Below, in pieces: positions 33,527 to 42,804 of a DNA stretch of 64,000 nt (position 1 is the stretch's first letter; every line of letters begins with the position of its first letter). The stretch comes from WRMS01 sp038562165 (lineage in GTDB: Bacteria; Bacillota; Peptococcia; DRI-13; UBA5745). The notes below the pieces were generated by a model. The model was not told the DNA's origin, made no database searches, and saw nothing but the letters and a program-made list of their open reading frames with translations. The position numbers were made by a program, and so were the translations under genes. The stretch spans positions 1 through 64,000 of the forward strand of contig JBCFAO010000004.1 of NCBI GenBank assembly GCA_038562165.1, in the 5' to 3' direction.

Positions 33527-34711
33527 ATGATCAAAATCAGAGAAAAACTGTACTGGGTGGGCATCAAAGACTGGGAACTGAAAAAATTCCACGGTGATGA
33601 ATTTACCACGGAAAATGGCTCCACTTATAATTCTTATTTAATTAAAGGCGACAAGAAAACGGTGCTGGTGGATACCTGCTGGGGTCCTTTCAAAGATGAG
33701 TATCTGGGCCATTTGGAAAGCACCGTAGGCTTGGCTAATATCGATTGCCTGATTTGCCAGCATACGGAGACGGATCACAGCGGCGCTATGGTAGCACTGT
33801 TGGACAAGCGGCCGGACCTGCCGGTGTATTGCACGGCCAAGGCCAAGCAATTCTTAGAGAGCCAATATCACAGAGAGTGGAACTGCACCATTATCAAGAC
33901 GGGAGACAAGCTGGATATTGGCGGCTACGAGCTGCTGTTTATCGAAGCGCCCATGCTCCACTGGCCCGACAGCATGTTTACTTACATTAACGGCATGGCC
34001 ACTTTGCTGCCCAATGACGCCTTTGGCCAGCATTACGTAACGAGTAAGATGTTTAATGATGAAGTGGATCAGTGCCTGTTATGGCAGGAGTGCATCAAGT
34101 ACTATGCCAATATCGTTTCGCCTTATGCCAAAATGGTTAAGGCCAAGATCGACCAATTCAGAGGCCTTAATCTGCCTGTGGAGATGATCTGCCCCAGCCA
34201 CGGTATTATCTGGCGGGACAAACCCATGCAGATTATCGACAAATATGAAGAGTGGTCTTTAAACTACAAAGAAGACCAGGTATTGATCGTCTACGATACC
34301 ATGTGGCAGGAAACGAGGGTCATGGCTGAGGCTTTGGCCAGAGGCGTTGAGAAAACCGGCATGACGGCAAAAGTGATCAATGCCGCCCGAACCGATGAGA
34401 CCCACGTCCTGACGGAAGTTTTCCGTTCCGCCGGTATTCTGGCAGGCTCGCCCACCATTAATAACGGTATTTCCCATGCCATGGCTGCCGTCATGGAAGG
34501 CATTAAGCATTTGAAACTTGTCGGCAAGCAGGGAGCAGCTTTTGGCTCTTACGGCTGGAGCGGCGAAGGCCCCGCTATTTTGCAGGCCCGTTTGGAAGAA
34601 GCCGGCGTAAAAATTGCCGGCGGTCCCCTCAAACAGGTGCATCTGCCCCGGCCGGAAGATATTGTGAAGCTGGAAGAGTTTGGCCAGCAATTTGCCGAGG
34701 GCCTAAAATAA
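33527..34711 (+). CDS. fprA: A-type flavodiiron protein (FprA)
   Basis: A 394-aa cytoplasmic enzyme that reduces O2 or NO using a diiron site and FMN, a defence of anaerobes. The N-terminal metallo-beta-lactamase-like domain carries HxExDH as H79-T-E81-T-D83-H84 (CQHTETDHSG), with more ligands in APMLHWPDSM. The C-terminal flavodoxin domain (VLIVYDTMWQETRVMAEALARG, about 250-394) binds FMN. No rubredoxin domain is fused. I chose the ATG at 33527 because GGAGG lies 7 nt upstream; ATG 33521 directly follows that site. It abuts wecB with no spacing. Confidence 0.95.
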   Translation: MIKIREKLYWVGIKDWELKKFHGDEFTTENGSTYNSYLIKGDKKTVLVDTCWGPFKDEYLGHLESTVGLANIDCLICQHTETDHSGAMVALLDKRPDLPVYCTAKAKQFLESQYHREWNCTIIKTGDKLDIGGYELLFIEAPMLHWPDSMFTYINGMATLLPNDAFGQHYVTSKMFNDEVDQCLLWQECIKYYANIVSPYAKMVKAKIDQFRGLNLPVEMICPSHGIIWRDKPMQIIDKYEEWSLNYKEDQVLIVYDTMWQETRVMAEALARGVEKTGMTAKVINAARTDETHVLTEVFRSAGILAGSPTINNGISHAMAAVMEGIKHLKLVGKQGAAFGSYGWSGEGPAILQARLEEAGVKIAGGPLKQVHLPRPEDIVKLEEFGQQFAEGLK

Positions 34712-35818
34712 ATGACGCGAAAAAAGATCATGCTGGTTTTCGGCACCCGGCCCGAAGCCATTAAAATGTGTCCTTTAATTCTGGAATGCCAGCAGCGGCA
34801 GGCGGAGTTTGAGGTGGTGGTTTGCGTTTCCGGCCAGCATGCCCATATGCTGATGCCGGTGCTGGATTATTTTCGGATCAAGCCGGATTACGATCTGGCC
34901 GTGATGAAAGACGAACAAACCCTATCCGATATCACCGTAGCCGTATTAAATAAATTGGGGCCGGTGCTGGCTCAGGAAAAACCGGATATCCTGCTGGTTC
35001 ATGGCGATACCACCACCACCTTTGCCGCAGCTTTGGCAGCTTTTTATCAGCAGATTCCCGTAGGCCACGTGGAAGCGGGCTTGCGCACCTATGATATGCT
35101 GTCCCCTTATCCCGAAGAGTTTAACCGTCATGCCGCCGGTATTTTGGCCAGCTACCATTTTGCCCCTACGGAATGGTCGGCCCAAAATCTCATCAGTGAG
35201 AAAACGGACCCCGGCCGGGTTTTTGTCACAGGCAATACGGTGCTTGACGCTATCAAAAGCACCCTGCGTCAGGATTACCACCATGAAGAGCTGGATTGGG
35301 CCAAGGATTCTTCGTTGATCTTGGTTACGGCCCACCGCCGGGAGAATCAGGGCCAGCCTATGGCCAGGATGTTTGCCGCTATCCGGCGGATAGTAGAGGA
35401 CCATCCTGAAGTAAAGGTGATTTACCCTATTCACAAAAACCCCAAGGTGCGGCAGATGGCTGACCGCTATCTCCGGGATCACCGGCGCATCCATCTAATT
35501 GAGCCCTTGGATGTTTTCGATTTTCACAACTTCATGAGCCGCTGCCATATCATCCTCACGGATTCCGGCGGTCTCCAGGAAGAGGCCAGCGCCGTCAAAA
35601 AACCGGTGCTGCTGATGCGGAACACTACGGAAAGGCCGGAAGGGGTAGAGGCGGGTATTATCGAAATGGTGGGCACCGATGAGGAGCGGATATATCAGTC
35701 TGTTTCCCGGCTCCTCAAGGACCAGGAGCTTTACCAGAAGATGATCAGCGGCCAGAACCCCTTCGGCGACGGCTTTGCCTCCCGCCGCATTGCCGATATA
35801 TTGGCGAAGACGCTGTAA
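34712..35818 (+). CDS. wecB: UDP-N-acetylglucosamine 2-epimerase (non-hydrolysing)
   Basis: A 368-aa enzyme interconverting UDP-GlcNAc and UDP-ManNAc for wall teichoic acid, capsule or other glycans. The N-terminal MLVFGTRPEAIKMCPLI, the VHGDTTTT block, GHVEAGLRTYD, TAHRRENQG and LTDSGGLQEEA identify the family. The start codon directly follows the fprA stop, so it is translationally coupled to a gene of unrelated function. No other glycan gene is near. A strong terminator follows. Confidence 0.95.
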   Translation: MTRKKIMLVFGTRPEAIKMCPLILECQQRQAEFEVVVCVSGQHAHMLMPVLDYFRIKPDYDLAVMKDEQTLSDITVAVLNKLGPVLAQEKPDILLVHGDTTTTFAAALAAFYQQIPVGHVEAGLRTYDMLSPYPEEFNRHAAGILASYHFAPTEWSAQNLISEKTDPGRVFVTGNTVLDAIKSTLRQDYHHEELDWAKDSSLILVTAHRRENQGQPMARMFAAIRRIVEDHPEVKVIYPIHKNPKVRQMADRYLRDHRRIHLIEPLDVFDFHNFMSRCHIILTDSGGLQEEASAVKKPVLLMRNTTERPEGVEAGIIEMVGTDEERIYQSVSRLLKDQELYQKMISGQNPFGDGFASRRIADILAKTL

Positions 35819-35826
35819 AGATTGTA

Positions 35827-35879
35827 AAATCGAGTATTCATAACGGATTTAGCATCTGTTGTGAACACTCGATTTTTTT
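35827..35879 (+). terminator. Terminator of fprA-wecB
   Basis: AAATCGAGTATTCA pairs with TGAACACTCGATTT (one mismatch) around a 21-nt loop, followed by a T-run. Confidence 0.8.
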
Positions 35880-35928
35880 CATAAGCTGAAATGACGAGAT
35901 GCGAAATACCTATCCAGGTATAAGCACA

Positions 35929-35985
35929 AACAAAAGGAACAGCAAGGGACAGGGTAGTAGCCTGGACCTCGCTGTTCCTTTTGTT
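35929..35985. terminator. Hairpin between wecB and the threonine dehydratase gene, likely bidirectional terminator
   Basis: AACAAAAGGAACAGC pairs perfectly with GCTGTTCCTTTTGTT; inside, CAGG and CCTG form the apical stem. It lies just 6 nt beyond the dehydratase stop on the minus strand. Confidence 0.6.
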
Positions 35986-35991
35986 GATTGC

Positions 35992-36981
35992 TTAATGGGC
36001 GGCCTCCGCCAGTTCGTCATTATATAATTTGCCCAACATCTCCAAGCTCCAATTGCCCCCGGACAAGACGGCGCCTACCTTTTCGCCGGGACGAAGAGCT
36101 ATTTTTTGAGAAAGCAATGCGCCGATGCCCACACAGGCGGAAGGCTCCGCTATCAGCTTGGCACTGCGGGCCACCAGTTTGACAGCCTCCTTGATGGTCT
36201 CTTCTTCCACAATTACAAAATCGTCTACATATTTCTCGATGATCGGATAGTTTTTCTCTGCAATACGGTCAGACTCCAAAGCGTCTGCAATGGAGGGCTG
36301 GCTTTTCACCTCAACGGGATGGCCGGCCAAGCGGCTGTAGTAGTAAGCGGCGCTGGCGGCTGACTGGACTCCAATTACTCTGATGTTTTTGCCCAGCTCT
36401 TTGGCCACTGTGGCAACACCGCAAAGGAGGCCGCCGCCGCTGGCCGGCACCAGCAGGGTGTCGATGTCCGGACAATCTGCCAGCACCTCCAGAGCAACGG
36501 TGCCCTGGCCCGCTACCACCAGAGGATCGGAATCAGAGCTGATAATGCTGTAGCCTTTTTCCGCCACTTCCTGATTAACTTTTTGCCAGCGTGCGGAAAA
36601 GGGCCGGTCCCAGAGAATCACCTGGGCCCCCAGAGCCCGGGTATTTTCAATCTTTATTTTTGGGCAGTCCTCCGGTACAACCACCACCACCGGTATCCCC
36701 AGCATACGGCCCGCATAGGCGCAAGCCTGAGCATGGTTGCCGGAAGAAGTACAGATGATGCCCTTTTTAACCTCTTCGGCAGGCAGAGATAAAATCTTAT
36801 TCAGAGCTCCCCGCAGTTTGAAGGCGCCGGTATGCTGAAGCATCTCAGCTTTCAGAAAAATCTCACATCCCAGGGCCTTATCCATGTTTTCTTGCCGCAG
36901 CAAGGGGGTGCGGCGGGCATAAGGGCGGATCCGTTCCGCCGCTTCCTGCACATCCTGCAGGGTCAAAATCATCTTTTCCAA
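35992..36981 (-). CDS. Threonine/serine ammonia-lyase, PLP-dependent (catabolic type)
   Basis: A 329-aa fold-type II PLP enzyme. The Schiff-base lysine is K55 in TGAFKLRGALNK; the phosphate-binding loop is VPASGGGLLCG; the SSGNHAQACAYAGRMLG block is typical. There is no C-terminal ACT domain, so it resembles the catabolic threonine dehydratase (TdcB) that makes 2-oxobutyrate rather than the regulated biosynthetic IlvA. Serine or another hydroxy amino acid is possible. The start is probably TTG at 36981, with GGAGG 7 nt before. It is a single-gene unit. Confidence 0.9.
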   Translation of the reverse strand: MEKMILTLQDVQEAAERIRPYARRTPLLRQENMDKALGCEIFLKAEMLQHTGAFKLRGALNKILSLPAEEVKKGIICTSSGNHAQACAYAGRMLGIPVVVVVPEDCPKIKIENTRALGAQVILWDRPFSARWQKVNQEVAEKGYSIISSDSDPLVVAGQGTVALEVLADCPDIDTLLVPASGGGLLCGVATVAKELGKNIRVIGVQSAASAAYYYSRLAGHPVEVKSQPSIADALESDRIAEKNYPIIEKYVDDFVIVEEETIKEAVKLVARSAKLIAEPSACVGIGALLSQKIALRPGEKVGAVLSGGNWSLEMLGKLYNDELAEAAH

Positions 36982-37090
36982 AATTTGACCTCCTCATCTC
37001 GTTGATTATTCATCGGTTAGGCCAGGCAAATTTCCACAATTATCATAATTAAAGCATGTTTAGAAAAGAATTACAACTAATAGATGCCAT

Positions 37091-37118
37091 AATAAAAAAC
37101 CATAACGGTTTGTTATGG
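37091..37118 (-). terminator. Terminator of rpsT
   Basis: On the minus strand CCATAAC and GTTATGG pair around AAACC, followed by T6. A second hairpin, CCCGTTTGG/CCAAGCGGG (37204-37181), lies between this and the stop and may add to termination. Confidence 0.7.
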
Positions 37119-37225
37119 CTTTTGACTTTTTAACTTTTTTTATATGGGATTGCTAAAAGAATTGGCCCAAAAAGTGAACACCCGCTTGGCAAAAACCAAA
37201 CGGGTAATTTGTTTTCTTGTTCTCT

Positions 37226-37489
37226 TTAAGAAGCTTTATTCAAAGCCTTGGTTAAACGGGACTTTTTACGGCTGGCGGTGTTCTTATGAATAACGCCTTT
37301 CGTCTCGATCTTGTCAATCGTTTTGATTGCCTTCACCAGCTCATCCTTGGCTTTTTCCTTATCGCCGGCTTTCAGGGCACCTTCGAAACGGCGGATAGCG
37401 GTTTTCATCATGGATCGGTAAGCAGCGTTCCGCTTAGCGCGAATACGGATCACCTGCGTACGTTTCATTGCGGATTTAATATTAGCCAT
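37226..37489 (-). CDS. rpsT: 30S ribosomal protein S20
   Basis: An 87-aa basic helical protein (MANIKSAMKRTQVIRIRAKRN, ending KNTASRKKSRLTKALNKAS) that binds 16S rRNA. AGGAGG lies upstream of the ATG. In many Bacillota it is transcribed towards or away from holA near spoIIP or lepA; here it is opposite to its neighbours, between the dehydratase and spoIIP. Confidence 0.98.
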   Translation of the reverse strand: MANIKSAMKRTQVIRIRAKRNAAYRSMMKTAIRRFEGALKAGDKEKAKDELVKAIKTIDKIETKGVIHKNTASRKKSRLTKALNKAS

Positions 37490-37667
37490 GCTCTCAACTC
37501 ACCTCCTTCGTTTCAGAAACAGAGCTTAACAAAGTAATGTTAACACTATCAATCCAATATTTCAAGGTTTATTTTCAGGATTTATTTTCAGGAATAAATT
37601 AAAAAAGGCGGCGTATCCATAAATAGAAGGGCGAAGGCCCGTTTTATGGTATATAAGGAGGTAGGAT

Positions 37668-38795
37668 ATGCTGCCCAGAAATTTCACTCGCATTGAGTTT
37701 CGCAAACGCCGTTTTCGCTATAGTCTGCTGGTTTTTCTTTTCATGTTTATCTTAACTTGCGTTTGGACAGGTTATATCTTACAAGGGGAAGGCAAGGCTC
37801 TTCTGGGAGCCGGCCAAGAAGAGGCACATCAATTGACCGCAGAAATACCGGGCTTGCCTTGGGTGGGAACGGAACTGATCTGGGCCGGCCGGCCTCAGAA
37901 TCCGGGGGCGGCAGTCCGCCAGTTTCTCCTGGAAGCCGCTTTGCCGGGTAAAAAATACGGCGCTGAATTGCTTAACGTCTCCGGCCGGGAGACGAAAACC
38001 GACGTATTGAATTATACCGGCGTTGCCTCAGGAAAAAAAGGCTTGATTCCAAATTCTCCTTTGTCTGCCGACGCCCTGTCCGGTGCCGGCAGCGACCGGT
38101 CGTTTTTCGTCTCGGATTTAGAAGAGGATTATACTCTTTATACGGATCCTTATGCGGAAAGCTGGCCGGAATATCCCATGGATAACGTAGTATTAATTCC
38201 GGAGGGCAATCCCAGGGTTTTGATTTATCATACGCACAATAGCGAGGCTTATACCGGCGACGAAAAAAGGAAAGCCATTGGCGGCGTAATCAGCGCCGGC
38301 CGGCTGCTGACCCAGACTCTGGAAGGCGATTTCGGGATCAAGACGGCCCATTCCGAAGCGGTAAATGACAGGCCGGATTTCACCAAGGCCTATATCAATT
38401 CTCAACAGCTATTGAAGCAATACGTAAACAAATATCCCAATATGGAAGTGGTCATTGACCTCCACCGGGACGCCGGCATGAATAAACGGCAGGATACTTT
38501 GGTGAAAATAGAGGGTGTGGAGTGCGCTAAATTGCTTTTAGTAATGGGCGATGCTCATGAAGGTTATAAAACAAACCTGGCTTTTGCCCGCAAGATCCAG
38601 GAAAAAGCCGATGAGCTTTATCCCGGCTTAATGAAACCTTTGCGGATAGCCAATGACCGCCGCTATAATCAGCAACTGCATCCCCACGCTATATTGCTGG
38701 AGGTAGGCAGCGATTTGAATACGGCAGATGATGCGGCCAACTCCGTCAAGTTTTTTGCCCGGGTTGTCGCCGAGGTTTTGCAGGAAGGCCAATAG
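37668..38795 (+). CDS. spoIIP: Stage II sporulation protein P
   Basis: A 375-aa membrane-anchored peptidoglycan amidase/endopeptidase needed for engulfment during sporulation. One TM helix (about 18-38), a linker region, then the catalytic domain with VLIYHTHNSEAYTG (near 182), VVIDLHRDAG (near 262) and HAILLEVGSDLNT (near 340). AAGGAGG lies upstream of the ATG. Its partners SpoIID and SpoIIM are not in the window. It supports an endospore-forming host. No sigma-E promoter was assigned. Confidence 0.95.
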   Translation: MLPRNFTRIEFRKRRFRYSLLVFLFMFILTCVWTGYILQGEGKALLGAGQEEAHQLTAEIPGLPWVGTELIWAGRPQNPGAAVRQFLLEAALPGKKYGAELLNVSGRETKTDVLNYTGVASGKKGLIPNSPLSADALSGAGSDRSFFVSDLEEDYTLYTDPYAESWPEYPMDNVVLIPEGNPRVLIYHTHNSEAYTGDEKRKAIGGVISAGRLLTQTLEGDFGIKTAHSEAVNDRPDFTKAYINSQQLLKQYVNKYPNMEVVIDLHRDAGMNKRQDTLVKIEGVECAKLLLVMGDAHEGYKTNLAFARKIQEKADELYPGLMKPLRIANDRRYNQQLHPHAILLEVGSDLNTADDAANSVKFFARVVAEVLQEGQ

Positions 38796-38841
38796 AGGAT
38801 CAATAAAGGATAGGGCAAAGCGATAAAAAATGGAGAAAATC

Positions 38842-39168
38842 ATGAGCGGTAAACGCAAGGTTCAAGACACTGGGGCTGGGAGCGGCAAAACTGCCGCTGC
38901 CGGCACTAATGGACAAGCTTCCCGTCTTGACCGCACTATGCAAATAAAAAAGGAAAAAAAGAAACGAGAAAGCCAATTCTTGAGGATGCTGGCTATTTTT
39001 TGTCTTTTTATCCTGTTGCTTTTTGCCGGTCTGACCCAAGTGGGCTACCGTATCCAGGAAACTACCGGTTATGACATGAAAAGCAGGATTAATCAGGAGT
39101 GGGCTGATTTCCAGGACAAGGTGAGGGAGCTCTTGGCGGCAATCAGGGCGGCCGGTGAGAATTTTTAA
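38842..39168 (+). CDS. Small single-TM protein of unknown function
   Basis: A 108-aa protein: a basic, Ala/Gly-rich N-terminus (about 1-44), one TM helix (about 46-67), and a short amphipathic C-terminal part (TTGYDMKSRINQEWADFQDKV). GGAG lies 6 nt before the ATG at 38842 (an ATG at 38830 overlaps that site). It follows spoIIP by 46 nt in the same direction. I do not recognise the family; location suggests a link to envelope or sporulation, which is inference. Confidence 0.6.
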   Translation: MSGKRKVQDTGAGSGKTAAAGTNGQASRLDRTMQIKKEKKKRESQFLRMLAIFCLFILLLFAGLTQVGYRIQETTGYDMKSRINQEWADFQDKVRELLAAIRAAGENF

Positions 39169-39294
39169 GTCAGGCTTGCTGATGAGTAATGGACAAAGTG
39201 GACAAGTTCCAGTAAAATGAGACAGAACGTTTAAGCAGAACGTCTAAGCCAATGACTGAGATCAATATAAATTTGGAACTTTCCAGGAGGAACC

Positions 39295-40857
39295 ATGGAG
39301 GCAAAAGGCAAGGCAACGGTAGTGAAGGCTGCCGGTTTGCTGATGATGTCCACCATATTGTCCAGGATACTGGGCTATTTGCGGGACATCATTATTGCAG
39401 CTTATTACGGCCAAACAAGAATTACCGACGCTTATCAGGCGGCTTTTTCTATTCCTGACTTCCTATATAATTTATTGGCTGCCGGGACGGTGACGGCAGC
39501 CTTTATGCCCGTGTTCTCCAGTTATATTGCTACGGACCGGCAGGAGGAAGGCTGGGAGGTTGCCAGCACCGTATTTAATATTACCGTAACAGCCATGCTT
39601 TGCGGTATAGCGGCGGCCGGTCTGGCGGCGCCTTATATCGTATCCCGTTGGCTGGTGCCGGGTTTTGAGCCGGAATTCGTAGCCCTTACCGTCACCATGA
39701 CGAGAATCATGCTGATTCAGGCCTTTTTTATGGCTTTAAACGGTATCAGCATGGGCATTCTCAATTCTTATCAGCGGTTTTTAGGGCCGGCCATCGCTTC
39801 GGTGATGTACAACGTCATGATCATTATTTTTGGCGTGATACTAGGGCGGCGGTTGGGCATTGTGGGTTTTTCCATAGGCGTTGTGGCCGGTGCTATGGCC
39901 CAATTTTTAATTCAGGTGGCGGGCTTGCGCAAAATAGGCCTCCGTTATAAACCCGTTGTTCATTGGCAGCACCCGGGGGTGCAGCGGGTTTTCCATTTAA
40001 TGATCCCGGTGCTGCTCAGCTATACGTTGACGCAGCTGGGACTGTTTGTGCAGCAAAATATCTCTTCCTCTCTGCCGGGAGGATCGGTATCGGCAGTTCG
40101 CTGGGCCCAGCGGCTGATGCAGATGCCCATTAGTATTTTTGCCGTTACTGTAGTGGTGGCGATTTTTCCCACCCTCAACGGCCAGGTGGCCCGCCGGGAA
40201 ATGGATTTATTTAAAAAATCCTTTTCCTTCGGTCTGCGCAGCATCTTTTATATCACGGTGCCTTGTGCCGTAGGCCTGGCGGCCCTCAGCCAGCCGGTGG
40301 TACGCCTGCTTTATCAGCAGGGCAATTTCAGCGCCGAAAGTACTGCTCTGACAGCTTATACTCTGACCTTTTTTTGTATAGGCTTGTTTGCTCAGGGCGG
40401 CGTATTGCTGATGAACCGGGTGTTTTATGCGCTGCAAAATACCTGGACGCCGGTGCCGATTGGGGCCAGCGCCATAGCCTTGACGATTGTTTTAAACTTT
40501 CTTCTGGTGGGCCCTTTAGGTACCGGCGGACTGGCTTTGGCCCATTCCATTGCCGGCATCGCCAACCTTTTGGCTCTTTTGATCGTCGTCCGCCAGAAGA
40601 TCGGTCCTATCGGCGGCAGGAGCCTGGCGGCCTCTTTCGTCAAAACCGTAGCCATTTCTCTGGTTATGGGCGCGGCGGCCTGGGGCACGGCTAAAGCCCT
40701 GGAGCTTTACGTGGTGGATATTCAGACGAAAGCCGGCCAGGTCATCCAAGTAGGCGGGGCTGTAGCGGTGGGTTGTCTGGTCTTCTTTGGATTGAGCCTG
40801 CTGCTGAAAATGGAAGAGACCGCTATGGTCAGAAGAATGCTCCGCAGAAAACGGTAG
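39295..40857 (+). CDS. murJ: Lipid II flippase MurJ
   Basis: A 520-aa membrane protein of the MOP superfamily with 14 predicted TM helices; flips lipid II across the membrane for peptidoglycan synthesis. Diagnostic features are VVKAAGLLMMSTILSRILGYLRDIIIAAYYG at the N-terminus and the RxxQALP-like block MNRVFYALQNTWTPV. Arg residues in TM1 of MurJ needed for flipping are present. AGGAGG lies 5 nt before the ATG. It sits between spoIIP and lepA, not its usual location. Confidence 0.93.
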   Translation: MEAKGKATVVKAAGLLMMSTILSRILGYLRDIIIAAYYGQTRITDAYQAAFSIPDFLYNLLAAGTVTAAFMPVFSSYIATDRQEEGWEVASTVFNITVTAMLCGIAAAGLAAPYIVSRWLVPGFEPEFVALTVTMTRIMLIQAFFMALNGISMGILNSYQRFLGPAIASVMYNVMIIIFGVILGRRLGIVGFSIGVVAGAMAQFLIQVAGLRKIGLRYKPVVHWQHPGVQRVFHLMIPVLLSYTLTQLGLFVQQNISSSLPGGSVSAVRWAQRLMQMPISIFAVTVVVAIFPTLNGQVARREMDLFKKSFSFGLRSIFYITVPCAVGLAALSQPVVRLLYQQGNFSAESTALTAYTLTFFCIGLFAQGGVLLMNRVFYALQNTWTPVPIGASAIALTIVLNFLLVGPLGTGGLALAHSIAGIANLLALLIVVRQKIGPIGGRSLAASFVKTVAISLVMGAAAWGTAKALELYVVDIQTKAGQVIQVGGAVAVGCLVFFGLSLLLKMEETAMVRRMLRRKR

Positions 40858-40894
40858 ATAGTTTAAACGCTTTCTTTGGAAAGAAGGTAAATGC

Positions 40895-40923
40895 TTGCCA
40901 AATCCCCGGTCCACTGTTAGAAT
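40895..40923 (+). promoter_or_regulatory. Promoter of lepA-hemW
   Basis: TTGCCA (40895-40900) and TAGAAT (40918-40923) are separated by 17 nt, 66 nt upstream of lepA. Confidence 0.6.
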
Positions 40924-40988
40924 AAATTTTCGAAAGGTTTGTCGAAAGCCTTGGTCTGACCCTTTTTAAGGATCATGGAGGAATTTTA

Positions 40989-42797
40989 ATGAAGCAAGAA
41001 AAAATCCGTAATTTTTGTATTATCGCCCATATTGACCACGGCAAATCCACTTTAGCAGATAGAATACTGGAATATACCGGTACCTTATCCGCCAGAGAGA
41101 TGAGCTCCAAGCAGGTCCTGGACCAGATGGACCTGGAAAAAGAGCGGGGCATCACCATTAAGCTGACGGCGGTTCGCATGAATTATGTAGCGCCGGACGG
41201 CGAAACCTATTTGTTGAACCTTATTGATACGCCGGGCCATGTGGACTTTACCTATGAGGTTTCCCGCAGCCTGGCTGCCTGTGAAGGGGCTCTCCTGGTG
41301 GTGGATGCCAGCCAGGGTATTGAGGCCCAGACTTTGGCCAATGTTTACCTGGCTTTGGAGCATGATCTGGAGATTATTCCCGTAATCAACAAGATCGACC
41401 TGCCCAGCGCAGAGCCGGAGAGGGTTATACAAGAGATTGAAGAAGTCATCGGCTTGGATTGCAGCGAAGCGATTTTGGCTTCCGCTAAGGATGGTACCGG
41501 TATTCCGGAAATTCTCCAGGCTGTAATTGACAAAGTGCCTTGCCCCAAGGGGAATTCGGAAGGACCTTTAAAAGCTTTGATTTTTGACTCCCATTTCGAT
41601 GCTTACCGGGGAGCATTATCCTATATCCGCGTGATGGACGGCCGGGTGGCCAAGGGTGATACCATCCAAATGATGTCCAGCGGCAAAAAGTTTGAGGTCA
41701 TTGAAACCGGCGCCTTTGTTCCCAGCCCTAAGCTGACGGACAGCCTGGAGGCCGGCATGGTGGGTTATGTGGCTGCCAGCATCAAAAACGTCAAGGATAC
41801 CCGGGTAGGCGACACCATCACCAATGGCGACAATCCCGCCGCCACAGCTTTGCCCGGTTACCGTCATGCCACGCCTATGGTATTTTGCGGCCTTTATCCT
41901 GTGGAAGCCAGCGATTATGACCGGCTGCGGGATGCTCTGGATAAGCTGCAATTAAATGACGCTTCCCTGATTTATGAGCCGGAGACCTCCGTCGCTTTAG
42001 GCTTTGGCTACCGCTGCGGCTTTTTGGGTCTTCTCCATATGGATATTGTTCATGAGCGTCTGGAGCGGGAGTATGACCTGAATTTGATCACTACCGCCCC
42101 CAGCGTTGTCTATGAAATACTCCAGACCGACGGCGAAAGGTTTCTGATCGATAATCCCACAAAAATACCGCCGGTTCAAAAGATTGAAGAAATCAGGGAG
42201 CCTTTCGTCAAGGCGTCGATTATGGTGCCTTCAGATTATGTGGGAGCGGTAATGGAATTGTGCCGGGATAAGCGGGGCGTATTTATTACTATGGAGTATA
42301 TCGCCACCAACCGGGTTCATCTCCATTACGATCTGCCTTTGGCAGAAATCATCTATGACTTTTTTGACGAGCTGAAATCCCGGACAAAGGGCTATGCCTC
42401 TTTGGACTACGAGATCAAGGAATACCGGGCTTCCGACTTAGTTAAAATGGACATATTGATCAACGGCGATGTGGTGGATGCTCTGTCCATCATCGTTCAT
42501 AAGGATAAAGCCCAGGTGCGGGGCCGCAAGCTGGTAGTCCGGCTGCGCAGCCTGATTCCCCGGCAGATGTTTGAAGTGCCGGTGCAGGCAGCTATCGGTA
42601 CGAAGGTTATTGCCAGAGAATCTGTCAAAGCCTACCGGAAAAATGTTATCGATAAATGCTACGGCGGCGATATTACCCGAAAACGCAAATTGCTGGAAAA
42701 GCAAAAGGAAGGCAAGAAGCGGATGAAAATGGTGGGCAGCGTGGAGATCCCCCAGGAAGCCTTCATGGCCGTGCTGTCTTTGGATGATGAGGAATAG
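40989..42797 (+). CDS. lepA: Elongation factor 4 (LepA GTPase)
   Basis: A 602-aa translational GTPase that remodels ribosomes. G1 is AHIDHGKST, G3 DTPGHVDF, G4 NKIDLPSA. The C-terminal LepA domain is complete (VGSVEIPQEAFMAVLSLDD). ATGGAGG lies upstream of the ATG. It overlaps or nearly overlaps hemW, the usual order in Bacillota. Confidence 0.98.
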   Translation: MKQEKIRNFCIIAHIDHGKSTLADRILEYTGTLSAREMSSKQVLDQMDLEKERGITIKLTAVRMNYVAPDGETYLLNLIDTPGHVDFTYEVSRSLAACEGALLVVDASQGIEAQTLANVYLALEHDLEIIPVINKIDLPSAEPERVIQEIEEVIGLDCSEAILASAKDGTGIPEILQAVIDKVPCPKGNSEGPLKALIFDSHFDAYRGALSYIRVMDGRVAKGDTIQMMSSGKKFEVIETGAFVPSPKLTDSLEAGMVGYVAASIKNVKDTRVGDTITNGDNPAATALPGYRHATPMVFCGLYPVEASDYDRLRDALDKLQLNDASLIYEPETSVALGFGYRCGFLGLLHMDIVHERLEREYDLNLITTAPSVVYEILQTDGERFLIDNPTKIPPVQKIEEIREPFVKASIMVPSDYVGAVMELCRDKRGVFITMEYIATNRVHLHYDLPLAEIIYDFFDELKSRTKGYASLDYEIKEYRASDLVKMDILINGDVVDALSIIVHKDKAQVRGRKLVVRLRSLIPRQMFEVPVQAAIGTKVIARESVKAYRKNVIDKCYGGDITRKRKLLEKQKEGKKRMKMVGSVEIPQEAFMAVLSLDDEE

Positions 42798-42804
42798 CCG
42801 TATT

